From Hevea brasiliensis (taxonomy: Eukaryota > Streptophyta > Magnoliopsida > Malpighiales > Euphorbiaceae), in contig NC_079501.1 in the NCBI RefSeq assembly GCF_030052815.1, forward strand, positions 41,659,593 through 41,723,592: DNA of 64,000 nucleotides. The letters are read 5' to 3'. Positions 1-11,329 of this stretch are shown here, one piece after another. The stretch's first letter is position 1; each line of letters starts with the position of its first letter. The notes beneath the pieces were generated by a model. It was not told the origin of the DNA and searched no databases. It saw only the letters and a list, made by a program, of their open reading frames with translations. The translations under genes and the position numbers were made by a program.

Positions 1-3000
1 AGTCTCAAAATCTCTCATACTCAATCTTAATCAGAATCATCATGATCAAATACTTAACTCATATATTAGAATTCTTACATTTCATTATCTTACATAATTT
101 GCCAACTAATTACATAAGTTTGTCAAGTACAGGATATACAAATAATTTACAATATACTTACAATGAACAAAATGCATAATATGTGTAATATGAGCCCTAT
201 CTATATGCATTGCAGAGGAGGTGACAACCTTGAACTCTTCTGACACTTCTGCAGATCTGGACTTCAAAAATCTCAGTCAAAGTACCTGCGAGGAAAACAA
301 TTCTATTGCGCTAAGCATTTCTGCTTAGTGGTGCAATAATATAAAAAGAAATAATATATACAAACAAAGAAAGAATTAAATCATAATTTGGATACTCAAG
401 AATCAATTTAATTTGGTATGGTATTGTATCAACTATCTTATATACTAGTTTGTTCCTCTTGGAAGTACTAAGTTATAACCTTTCAGTAAATATACTCAGT
501 ATACAAATTATTCTAACTATATTGTATTTTAATTCTCTATGGTTCTGCAAATTATATATTTTTTTTATATTTCTATTGCTAATCTCTTTTACTCATTTCA
601 TTTAATACTTAATTGAATTGTACTAAAATTTCATCATACTTAACTTAACTTAATTACCTGAATGAAATAATGTTTTAATTGACTGCCCGTGTAGCCTATA
701 CACTGACCAGACTGGATAAACGGTTATACTAGCACTGGGTTCCTAATACCTCGGGCCGTCACACCATCATTCACAAAGTATCTCCTAGTGTACAAATAGT
801 GTGGCTAAAAAGCCATATAATCAATCACTAAGGTAATAAGCCAAGTATCATAACATAATTCGTATAGCCATAGGCTATTAAAATCACAGTGTGGCATAAT
901 AAGCCATAAAACACAATATGGCATAAAGCCATTTACAGAACAGCTGTCAGAACCCTATTGGCATGCCAACCTATCCAAACTAGGCAATACTAAGGCATTT
1001 ACAAACTTAAATATTTATTTCATTATTTTTAGGGTTTATAGGTCATTATGCCTTTCACTGGTCAACAAAATTATTGAACATTTTATGCATCATGGAGGTT
1101 GACTCTAGTATCAACATGTCACAATTATTCAGTAGATCATCAGACAGATCACATTTCCTATCAATTGTTCTAAAGTACCATTGTGCTCAAAGCATTTTTC
1201 TTGTCTCTGATAATAAGGACTAATGTCCCATTCATACATTCATGTGATTTATTAAGTCATTATGTTTCTTATTCACAATATTAATCAAACATAAACATTG
1301 ACTTTTCTACACTGAACAGATATGTTGGTTCTAGTTCCACTAGGATTCCTCATTTTGAGTTTATACTTGTTGGCATTGATTTCCAAACTTAATTCAATGC
1401 TAATTATATGTGATTCCACATTTTCAAATTTCATGGCCAATGGTTATTGTTCCATTAGGTTAGGCTATAGGGTGAAATTAGTAAAATTCTCTTCATCAAA
1501 TTGTTTCTTATTGTGTCTTCTTTAATTCTCTTTTTGAATTACTCCATTTTGAGTTGTATAACTCGAGTTATGGTCAATTAACCATAACTAGGTCAAATCT
1601 GAATTTTAGTTCCCTTAGTAGTAATTTTGATTTTGGAATTTACTAATTTATTTGGACTGCTTATAATGACACTTAGGCCTAGTGTGCTTTATAGGATTTG
1701 TTGCCCTACGTCTTATAGTCATTTAGAAATTTTACTTGTAATTTGTTAAGTCTTATAGAATAATTTATAGTCAAATTGTTGACTTGGACTCAAAGGTCCT
1801 ATATTGGCATGGTTCTCAAGTAGGTCAATGGCTTTGACCTTAAATTCCGGCTTTATACATTTATAATTTGAGGAAGTTGCCTAAAACAAAGTTTTAGGCC
1901 TCTTCTTAGCTTTCCATATTGGTATGGCTCATTACATTTGGATACTTCTTGTGGGAGATATGCCTATTTGAATTTTCTGGACTTAATGGTCAATTGTACC
2001 AATTCCAAATTTAGTGTGCTAGATTGGTCAAGCTAAATGTCCTATTTCCATCAATTTTTAGCTTCTGGTCAAAGGAGCAAATTTGTAGTTCTATATCTTA
2101 TTGAACTTTTGGCACTAATTTCAGGTCATTCTGAGTTGTATAGACCAAGATATGGTCAATTTACTAAAGCTAGACAGATTGCATTTTCAATGCAACTTTA
2201 GGTCATTTTTAGGTCAAGTTCAATTCTGGCAGATTTAGTACCCTAACTTGGGCAAGCAATTTGACTTGGTTCTAGTCATTTCTGGGCTTTAGTGTCTTCA
2301 TAAGAGTTGTAGCTCTATGTCTAATCTTTCCATTGATATAAATTTCAGGTCATTTGGATCTATTTTGAGTGAGTTATGGCTAAATGAGTGACTACTGTTC
2401 ATATGGTCAAATTCTGGGTTGCAATGGTTCTGGATAGTTTTGATAGCTCAAATTGTGCAAACAATTTGACTGAGTAAATGGCATTTCTGGGTTCTATGAT
2501 CTTTACTAAAGTTGTAGCTCTATGTCTAAGCTTTCCAACGGTATAACTTTCAGGTCATTTGGAGTTGTGTAGACCAAGATATGGTCTTTTACTATGGCTT
2601 GTCAAGTTACACTTATATTGCACTATTAGGTCATTTTTAAGTCAAAGTCAATTCGGCTAGTTTTTGTAACCCAACTTAGGCAATCAATTTGACTTGGTTA
2701 ATGGCATTTATGGGCTTGGTGGCCTGTACCAAAGTTTTAGCCCTATGTCTAAGCTTTCCAACGATATAAATTTCAGGTCATTTGGACCTGTTTTCGCTGA
2801 GTTATGGCCAATTTTGTGAATACTATTCATATGGTTAGGTTTAGTGTTTACCCATTACCAAATCCGGATTAGATCCAATTTATGGTCACTTTTTGGACAG
2901 AATTTTAACAATGTTTCTACATGAAAGTTAGCACATTTTGTTTCTAGTTTTACCTCCAATTGGAATCATACCAATTGGGGTCACACAATTAGGGTTATAG

Positions 3001-4511
3001 CTCCAAAGCATACTACCTTTATACAATTCTTAAATACCAATCAACTACACATTCAATACCTTAGCTCCCCATACCTAAATTCGCGATTAGTAACATACTA
3101 ACGTCATACATCACATCTCATTATGGTTAATTGTAGCAGTATATACAAATCCTCAACATACCAAATACAAACCTAATTCACAATGTCAACATTAACATAT
3201 TATCCACATAAAAACGCCCAACAATTACATATAATTCCAACAATAATTTACATACACTTCCATTAATCCCTTAGTACCATAATTCATCAAGTAAATTCAT
3301 GAAATCATGCACTCTTCATTGAACCTCAAGGCTGCCAAAACATCATCAATGGCCAAAGTCTTCCATAATTTCTTTCAAGCCCTAATTCTAAAGCTCATTC
3401 ACACATACACATGGAATTAATTCACTAACACATCAAATTACTTTAATTAACCTTAATTCCCATCAAATTCATATAAGAATAAACTACTTACCTTTTACTT
3501 CCTTGGCTGTCCAAAAATGAATATGTCAATAACTCATCAAATCTTTCAAATTTCTTCACCATTCAACTCATCTCAACCTTAATACAAACTTTAATGAATC
3601 AAGGGATGAAAAGCTAGCACTAACCTTTTATGGAGCTTGATCAAACTTCATCAAATGCTGCCCTTTTTGCTCCCTATGTGTTGCCCATGATGTGTAGAAC
3701 AACTTTAGTGAAGAAACTTAGAGGAAAAAATGGCTTGATCATGGGTTGATAAAGCTTGCTTCATGGACGTCCATGGATGAACTTAGGAGAGAAAATCAAA
3801 TTCGGCAATGGTGATGAAGGAGTGAAGAAGATGAAAATATTTAGTGGAAAATGCTTTTCACTTATGGTTTTATACCCCACTAACCATTTAAATAATAGTT
3901 AAAATAATTAAACTTTCATAATTCTAATTATAGCCCCATATTTCCTTTAATTGCATTTCATTTATAATTTCATTTTTTATGGGATTTCCAAAGTTTAATT
4001 CTACTTATTTTTAATGGACATTGAGGTCAAAAGGAAACTCTAGGTGTCAAATGACCAAAATACCCCTCTTCGGGTTGCATTTCAAATTTTTCGGTGCTAC
4101 CGATTTACTCTTTGTACCGCTGATTCCTTAAATTTTTTTGTTTTTGTTTATACTAACTTACTAAAATTATCTTTGACATTTCCAATGTCAATTACACCTT
4201 AGTAGACCTTTAATTATGTCCCAAAAATATTTCCCCGAGTTTTTCGCGGTCTAGGGCTAGTCGACGTTCCTCGTCGTAACTTCCCGGTGCGGTCACCCAT
4301 CGCTACGGTTCCGGCTCGTTTAACTTAATCACATTTCATCTCTTTTATTTTCTCTTAATTTTTCTTCTGTTTTCTTAATTTTTGGCTGTCTGTATTCTGA
4401 CTGTCCACATTCTGGTTGTCTGTACTCTGGCCGCCTGTCCTTCAGCTGTCCGGACAGACATCAGCCGTCAGTACAGTAGAACGTACCAACTACGTAAGTG
4501 AGGATGTTACA
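1..4511 (-). repeat. 3' LTR of element D (truncated by window start)
   Basis: This stretch aligns with 29290-37544 once G2 is removed, and it ends on the plus strand in GATGTTACA next to a polypurine tract. Roughly 285 bp of the LTR lie left of the window. It contains a double stem-loop (286-335), a cluster of TGGC/GCCA motifs (about 840-970), degenerate repeats of about 215 bp (about 1555-2860), a minus-strand TATAAAA (3868-3874), a splice-donor-like site (about 3618-3629) and the motif AAATGACCAAAATACCCC (4049-4068 region). Short open frames here are not genes. Confidence 0.85.
3868..3874 (-). promoter_or_regulatory. Candidate TATA box in LTR of D
   Basis: The minus strand reads GGGGTATAAAACCATAAG. 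It lies about 640 bp into the LTR in the element's orientation and upstream of pyrimidine-rich CTTC repeats, as expected for a U3/R border. The other LTR of D has TACAAAA at the same place (36850-36856), so that copy looks damaged. Transcription starts are not shown by sequence alone. Confidence 0.5.
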
Positions 4512-4560
4512 ACTCCTCCTCTCTAAAAAGGAATTTTGTCCTCGAAATTCATCGAATTTA
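4512..4560 (-). other. Polypurine tract of element D
   Basis: On the minus strand a purine run (TTTTTAGAGAGGAGGAGT) directly precedes the TGTAACATCC start of the 3' LTR. Upstream of it is the sequence TTTCGAGGACAAAATTCC. The same GAGGACGAAATTT-like sequence precedes the 3' LTRs of F and H. This primes plus-strand DNA synthesis and fixes the orientation of D. Confidence 0.75.
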
Positions 4561-5582
4561 AACAACTGATCTTATTGTTATCTCATAATTCTATTCACTT
4601 TCCCATCATTGTTTTCTTTTGCCTTTATTGGGTCTACTCATGAAAGTCTATTATTCATTAGTTCTCTGATTTCTCATACTGGAATCCTTACTGGTCCTTC
4701 AGTCTCTTTTACCAATTCCAACTCTGTTAAATTACCCTTTTTCTAGGTATTCTGCATTTATCTCATACAACACCTTATACCTTGGTATCTTCATGCTTAT
4801 TTAATAATTATCACTATGCATAAACTCCATCAATGGAAAGTATTTATTCTTGCTTCCAGAGGGAGTAGCACTACAACTTCTAAATATTTTCTCAAATGCC
4901 TAAATTATTCCTTTTTGACAAAAATATCAAAATAATTATAAGACTCCATATTGAAGTTTAAATATCTTTACCGAAATCAGTTCAATATACTATTGTTCTG
5001 CACTTTCTCCCTTACAGTGCTTCATAGGGTGTTATTTGTATGCTAGCTTAATAACTATTATTATATATAAATTTTACCAGTGGGAGGTATCTGTCCATCT
5101 CCCCTCAAATTAAATGACACAAGTTCTCAGTATATTCTTGAGGACTTATCACATATTACAGGTTATTATTATCATTTCATTTCTTTATTTACAGGAACTC
5201 AATGAGTTTCAGAATTTACCTGAATTAATCATTTCGATTGTAGGATGTCTGAGGAAGATAAGCCGTACTGAAATCTCTAAGCTTATAAAAATTACTGTGG
5301 TACAAGAAGTTCATATTAGTGTAACTGAGTGACTAACTCTAGCTACCTTACAAGTGTGATCTTTCAGTATGATAGTTCTGAAGTTTAAATTTTTAACTAA
5401 AATTTTCACATTTATTTCCCGTAATAGTACTATATTCGGGCATAACTGTATCAAATCATAGACTACTACAAATGTTCTCATTTTATTGTACCATAAGGAA
5501 GCACGTAGCTCTATACAATAATCCCATGTCGATACTGTAATCTGCAGCTTACAATACAAATATCGAGAATATTACATAGTCA

Positions 5583-5651
5583 CTACATTATAACCTCATG
5601 AACTAGGTTTTCTACTTCTTTTTCTAATGCCCTCTGCGACTCTGAGTCCAT
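5583..5651 (-). pseudogene. 22-codon gag start remnant in D
   Basis: The minus strand has ATG at 5651-5649 followed by 21 codons and a stop at 5585-5583. The beginning reads MDSESQRALEKEVEN, against MDPSSQRAVEEEVES at the gag start of F (58184). The ATG stands at the same distance after the shared leader sequence AAGAGTCGAGGTGACA. This looks like the 5' tip of a Tekay-type gag left after an interior deletion. Alternatively it may be kept because gag start sequences often contribute to RNA packaging. It is too short to be a functional capsid. Confidence 0.6.
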
Positions 5652-5776
5652 ATATTAACTTTGAATAATCAAAAGTAAATAGATCTGCATTAATGTCACC
5701 TCGACTCTTATGAATGCAATGCAGATATGCACACTAGTTCTTTTTACTTATCTGTGCCTAGGAACACCTAAACCGT

Positions 5777-5788
5777 GCTCTGATACTA
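5777..5788 (-). other. Primer-binding site of D (initiator tRNA-Met type)
   Basis: The minus strand reads TAGTATCAGAGC, one mismatch from the canonical TGGTATCAGAGC complementary to the 3' end of initiator tRNA-Met. It begins 6 nt after the LTR end (GGGGTGTTACA). Confidence 0.8.
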
Positions 5789-5793
5789 CTAAA

Positions 5794-5856
5794 TGTAACA
5801 CCCCTCACCCATCTACAGTGTAGCCTAGCAAGGCGTGTCACACGGAGTGCCGGAGC
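5794..5856 (-). repeat. 5' LTR of D, segment 1 (LTR 3' end)
   Basis: This short piece of the right-hand LTR of D starts TGTAACACCCCTCACCC on the plus strand and is cut by solo LTR G1. It ends in the duplicated target GGAGC (5852-5856). It resembles the 3' LTR end of F (CTACACTGTAGACGGGTAAG near 58032-58052), which groups D with F. Confidence 0.8.
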
Positions 5857-6567
5857 TGTAACAACCCTATTTGCATAGCCTGGTATATTTCACTGTTTCG
5901 GTGACTGGTGTTAGTCTAGATAATTAAGAGAAGTAGAACCACGTTTAAGACACCTAGATAAGCCCTGAGCGCAAATAATTAGTAATTGTCAAATGGTTAA
6001 GTATAAATAAGAAAAACAGAACACAAGAAGTTAAATGAGCCGAGAGTCACAGCGATGGATGACCTTCTCGAAAAGGACTGCGAGGTCGATCTAAACTTAA
6101 ATTTCAAACTGTAAAATGTGACACTGCAGTCCTTAGGACTATTGCGAACATAGTAGAAAAGAGAAAATCATGAAAAAGAATTGTTAAGCAGGTCAAATAA
6201 TTAGGTCAGAGATCCGGAAGAAATACTGAATAACTTACAAGCCGGATTGAACCGGCGAGGGGCGATTTGGTCAATTCACCCCTAGAGCTGACTCCTGACC
6301 TAACTGTCCAATAACAACAGAGAAAAGAAAATTTTGGAATTAAGAATTAAATTAAAGAACTATTAAAAAATTTAGGAAAATGGAAAAAAAAATAAGAAAA
6401 AGTTCTATTGCATCATTTTGATGACATCACAAATGATGTCAAAATAAAAATTAATTTTGCCCAATAATTGACCAAGTCAAATGGCTAATTTAAAGAGATA
6501 AATGACATAAAAAAATAAAAAGAAAATTCATTTTCATCTTCCTCAACACATTCAGCCACCCCATATC

Positions 6568-8676
6568 TGTTAGTAGTATGCCCTAGAGCATATCATTTAG
6601 TATGTATCTTGTACATCTTTTATTAATAAAAGGCATTTCCACTTTTCCATTTACATAATATATTTATGTGTAATAGAAAAGGTCCATTGATATTTTGTTA
6701 GAAATTCTATTCTTAAGTTGTTAAGAATATGAGTGACAGTATCTCTAGTACAGAGTATCATAAATAGGTTCACAATCGAGGATACTTCATAATAAGGACA
6801 TGACTTATCTAGAAAGATTGTATTTATGTTTGTTCCTAAGTTATTTATATGAGATATAAAAAAGATGGAATGGTGAGTCTCATGCCATATAACAAACATG
6901 ATAGGCATTTATACATGATAAGTAGGCCGAACCAATGACGCTTATGATAAGCACATAGAGTTTACTCTTATCAATGTATTGTCATAAATTATATCAGTGC
7001 ATATAATCTTTACACCTGAGATAGTATAGTTATCATGTATATAGATGGTTTGAGTTTGATACTGCTTTCATACTTGTACTGTGTATGGGTATATGGGCAT
7101 GTGTTGGCTCCTACTAGTTATATATGGAGGTAGGTGTTGATCAAGATGGAATCTGTTCCTCTAAGTAAATAGGGATAAAATTCTATGTTCATTTAATTGT
7201 TCTTGATGTTTCAAGTTCCTGGCTAGGACAGATAGATTTAATCAGAAAAGGGTTTCTGATAAGAAAATCTTTTTAATCAAGAACTGGAATTAAAAGAGAA
7301 CAAAATATTCATAGCAAATGGGGTTTGACATAAATTATGACACCAGCTTGAATTGGGATTTTGTAACTGAGAGATTCTAGTGCATGGTAACATATGATTA
7401 TAGGTTCATTTAAGGTAAACCTTATTACTAATTGGGTGGCCATGGCATGCTATGCTAGGTGTTAACCATGGTCTATGAGATGTATAAAATGGTTTAGAGA
7501 AATCATTTACGGTAAGAAAGAGTTCTGATGATATTAAGAGTTGATATCATATTTCATTGCCAATTAGTGATGAGCTTAGTAAGTTACACACATACACAAG
7601 TTATCACCTAATTAAATATATTTAATTAATTAATTAAAGAGTTTAATTGATTAATTAAATAGGTTTGGTTTGCAATTAGATTGCAAAGTCCCTAGCATGA
7701 CTTGAAACCAAATCTAGATTATTTAATGTATAATATAAGTTAAATTTATATTTAAAGTATTTAAATATGAATTTAATTAATGAGAAATTAATTAATAAAG
7801 ATTAATTAATTAATTTATATTTGATATAAATTGATTAGAAGAAGATAAATAATTATTTTGGGCTAAGAACTCAAAATTAAGACACAGGGGCATTTTGGTC
7901 ATTTCACAAGGTGACATGTGGCACCATGAGATGGTGACACATGGCACTACACATAAGCTTGCCAAATGTTTTTCAATCATGTAAGATGATTAAAATTAAT
8001 ATTAAATATAGGTTTGACACTTGACACAATGTGATTGGGTCAATTAAACCTATAACCAATCAGAGGGTGACATGTAGTAAGGGTTTAATGTGTTGACCTG
8101 GCTATGTAAGTGTTGTTATGAAAAGAAAACAACACAACCAGTAGCTGCGCCTCTTTGTGCCGCCACCCAAAGGCTCTTCTCCCTCTCTTCTTCTTCATCT
8201 CTCATCAATTCCAAGAGATTAGCAAACAATCTTTTGAATTAAAAATACTAGAAATTGTTTCTAGTGTCCTGTTTATATTTTTAATCTCTTAAAAGACAAA
8301 ACTTGATTTTCTAATTAATAGAAAAAGCTTTAGAAGTTGTTCAAGGTCTAACATAGGTGAACTTGGTGTGGACAAGCTAGAGGGACAACATTTGGTGTCC
8401 TCAAGACGCATCCGAAAAGCACAAATACACTGCAGCGCATCAAGATGTTAGTGTATTTATTCTTTATCTAATCTAGGGTTATAAAATTAATTTGATTAAT
8501 TTTAAAATATTAAATAGCAAATACAGATCCAAAAACATATTAAAAGAGTTTTAATATGTTGTTTATCATTGAAATCAAATAGATAAAAACAAATCTTACA
8601 TGATGCATGTGACCCTAGGTGAAAATTTTGAATTTCAATGATCTAAACTTGTGTTTTTCATGCTTCCGCTCCTTCA
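6568..8676 (+). repeat. 5' LTR of copia A
   Basis: The 2109 bp LTR starts TGTTAGTAGTATGCCC and ends CCGCTCCTTCA. It is repeated as the 3' LTR of A and as both LTRs of B. It carries the GGGGCATTTTGGTCATTT motif (7887-7904). The TATA-like site seen as CTATATAAG in the 3' LTR is CTATGTAAG here (8102-8110), so promoter damage is likely. Confidence 0.93.
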
Positions 8677-8678
8677 AT

Positions 8679-8690
8679 TGGTATCAGAGC
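8679..8690 (+). other. Primer-binding site of copia A
   Basis: TGGTATCAGAGC is a perfect complement to the 3' end of plant initiator tRNA-Met and begins 3 nt after the LTR end. Confidence 0.9.
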
Positions 8691-10435
8691 CACTATATTT
8701 GCCATTTAGATTATTCATTATATGATTTAATTGTGTGGTTTGATCATGAGATGATAGATCCATTGCTGGTTGCAATGATAAAGGTGGTGGCTTGATGGAG
8801 ACTCCATATGTGCGCATGGTTTGAGCACCTCTTATGGTGCGCATTGTTTGGGCAATGTTTGGGCAATTATTGTATGATCTAATGCTCATAATTATGTCTA
8901 TTTTATGTCTAATTAAATTGTTTAATTAGAGTTTTAAATCACACAGTTAAATTTTAATTCAAATCTGAATTTTTAAAGTCATTTGAATGTGATTCAAATA
9001 TGAATTTTAAAAGTTATTTGAATATGATTCAAAACTGAATTTTTAAAGTTATTTGAATGTGATTCAAATCTGAATTTTTAAAAGTTGTTTGAATGTGATT
9101 CAAATTTGATTTTTTAAAGTTGTTTGAATTTGATTCAAATCCGAATTTTTGAATTTGTTTGAATGTGATTCAAATTTGAATTTTTAAATTTGTTTGAATG
9201 TGATTCAAATCTGAATTTTTAAATTTGTTTGAATCATATTCAAATCTAAATTCTTAAGTTGAATATGAGATATTCAATTTAATTTAAGTATGTATGTTTT
9301 ATTTAATTATTAAATAGTAATATGCATGATGGATAATCATGGACTATAAAAGACCAATGTGATTGGATTTATTTCTTTTATGTTTCTTTGGGTTGTAAAT
9401 TAATTAATTTATTTTAATTTATTTTGGGCATGTATTATTAAGGTTGTAATAATTTTTGGGTTGTAATTTCATTTATTTAGTTCTTGTAAATTCGCCTTGG
9501 AATGCCAAGGATTACAATATAATTGGATTGCAAGAAGAACAAGGAGGTCAAGAGCATTGGTGGGACCAGTGGGAGGAATTCAATATCAAGTGTTGATTAT
9601 GTACTTCTTCAGCAACTCTTGTAATATGAATGAATGAAACGCACCTATGAATGCCTTGATTCAATTCTTGGTGGCTCAGAATTGAATCCCTTAGAAAAGT
9701 CCATGATCATACCATATTTATTTATTGTCCATGAATGCGTGAGATGTATGAGAATGTATGCAATTATATGATATATGCATGCTAATTAGATAATGTGCAA
9801 AGCGAGACTTTAATAGTAATTAGGATGACCATAAAATCTTCCAAACAAATGATTAAGTTGGAAATGTTATAATTAAAGTAATTATAACATGAGCCCTCTA
9901 TTGAGACAGTTATTTTAAGAAATTTTAAATACTTGCATAAGATGCAATTAATTTAAGAGATTTTCTTAAGAATAATTATTAAGCATGGGATGTTGTAAAT
10001 ATGTAAATGGTTTGGTAGCCAATATTGGATGTACCTGAGGACATTAAAATTATTTGCATAATTACTAGCTCAATGGGAACAACTTAACTAATGCAAGATA
10101 AGTCAATAATGGATGTACCTGAGATTTTGAGCATTAGGGGCTAGGTAAAGGATTGAACCTCACATGAGATGTGATGGGCAAGGAGTTGCTCACTTATAGT
10201 TTATTGTAATTCCAATAACGGATGTACCTGAGGATGATCAATAGAATTATAATAATTCAATTACTCACTAGAAATCCATCCAACTAGGATTTCCATTTTC
10301 TACTTTGGAAGTGTAGGATTCGCTAAGTTAGTGGGAGGACCAATTTGATTAAAAGACCATAATCATTTTGGTTAATTACATGATACATTTACTAATTAAT
10401 CTAGTTATTTTCTGCAGTTAAATTTTCTAATAATA
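8691..10435 (+). other. Long untranslated leader of copia A
   Basis: No coding frame is supported between the primer site and the gag ATG. The leader holds a 35 bp palindromic minisatellite (8955-9258) and three copies of GGATGTACCTGAG (10027, 10111 and 10220). The same layout is seen in B, and the third motif is also present in the C fragment (53867 region). Such leaders usually carry dimerisation and packaging signals, but that is inference here. Confidence 0.75.
8955..9258 (+). repeat. Nine-unit palindromic minisatellite in copia A leader
   Basis: GATTCAAAT recurs near 8955, 8991, 9026, 9061, 9097, 9132, 9167, 9202 and 9237, a period of about 35 bp. Most units contain TTTGAATGTGATTCAAA, an inverted repeat of 7 bp around a 3 nt loop. 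Units differ by a few bases. Confidence 0.9.
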
Positions 10436-11270
10436 ATGAGCATAGAACAACCACCACCATCCAATATCCTTGCAAGCATACTTGATCGCAATAGGTTGAC
10501 AGGACCTAATCTATTTGATTGGCTAAGAAATTTGAAACTTGTTCTAAACCTTGAACTTATTAGATATGTTCTAGACTCACAGGTTCCTGGTCCCTTACCT
10601 CCAGAGGCCACACAAGAGGAATATGAAACTTGGGATAAATGGAAGGAGCATGATATGAGAGTTAAGTGTCACATGCTTGCTTCTATGAGTAATGAGTTAC
10701 AGAAGCAACATGAGAACATGCAGAGTGCAAGTGAGATCCTCCTTCACCTACAAGAGTTGTATGGTGAGCACAGTAGGAATTCTAGGTATGAGATATCTAG
10801 GCAGCTGCTCCGCATGAGGATGCCTGAGGGATAAAATGTTGGGGATCATGTCTACAAGATGATTCAGCTGATTGAGCAGTTGGAACATTTTGACTTTAAC
10901 ATAGATTTCCAACTGCAGACGGATTTAATCCTTTAGTCCCTTCCTAAGTCATTTAAGAATTTTGTGACAAATTTCCATATGACTAAGTAGGAACGCACCT
11001 TGGCTGGTTTACTCAACATACTGGTTATTGCCCAAAAGAATATGACGAGCAATAAAGAAAAAGATGTAGCTTTGATTGCATTTTCTTCTACTGGAAAGTC
11101 CAACAAGAAGAAGGACAATAAGAAAAATAAACCTCAAATTCCTGGTCCTTCCAAGTAAATAGCTAAAAAGATAGGGAAGACCAAAGCTGACAAAGGCAAA
11201 AGGAAAGTGTTTTCACTGCCATAATGATGGGCACAAGAATAGGAACTACCCAGAGTATAGCCAATAATAG
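10436..11270 (+). pseudogene. gag: Copia A gag (broken)
   Basis: The gag frame starts at ATG 10436 (MSIEQPPPSNILASIL), the same start as in B, and stays open to 10834. The next codon equivalents in B show that the first stop replaced a CAG (glutamine) codon. Further in-frame stops at about 10934 and 10987 also replace CAG. The homologous region continues through the lysine-rich linker to about 11270. The zinc knuckle seen in B (CFHCQKDGHWKRNC) is out of frame and damaged here. Intact, the protein would form the virus-like particle that packages element RNA. I rate the family assignment as sure and the function as lost. Confidence 0.85.
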
Positions 11271-11329
11271 AAGCTTGCAGTAACGAGATGCTAGATTCCG
11301 AATTGGCAATGGCTCAACTGTTGAAGCCT

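Larger units (their letters stand above)
4512..5793 (-). other. Interior of element D, mostly non-coding
   Basis: This 1.28 kb interior has no pol-like translation. Read on the minus strand it begins with the primer-binding site and a leader that aligns with the leader of F (5640-5793 against 58062-58215). It continues with a 22-codon gag-like start, and then a segment (about 5350-5595) that aligns with the interior of H (about 46090-46330). The rest, about 4560-5340, is AT-rich and shows nothing I recognise. Open frames of 72-82 codons here are not conserved in the H counterpart. Confidence 0.7.

Noticed and set aside
1322..1525. 67-codon frame, with a similar one at 34335-34553
   Set aside because: Both lie at the same place in the two LTRs of D; the similarity comes from LTR homology and the ends differ. 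No protein family is recognisable.
5311..5559. 82-codon frame in the D interior
   Set aside because: The aligned H segment has stops and frameshifts in this frame, so the nucleotide conservation is not coding.
8679..8690. Partial tRNA-like matches near LTR ends
   Set aside because: Only the 12-18 nt primer-binding complements are present; no cloverleaf or tRNA gene can be formed.
8955..9258. CRISPR-like spaced repeats
   Set aside because: The 35 bp units are contiguous, with no unique spacers, and the DNA is eukaryotic; this is a minisatellite in a retrotransposon leader.
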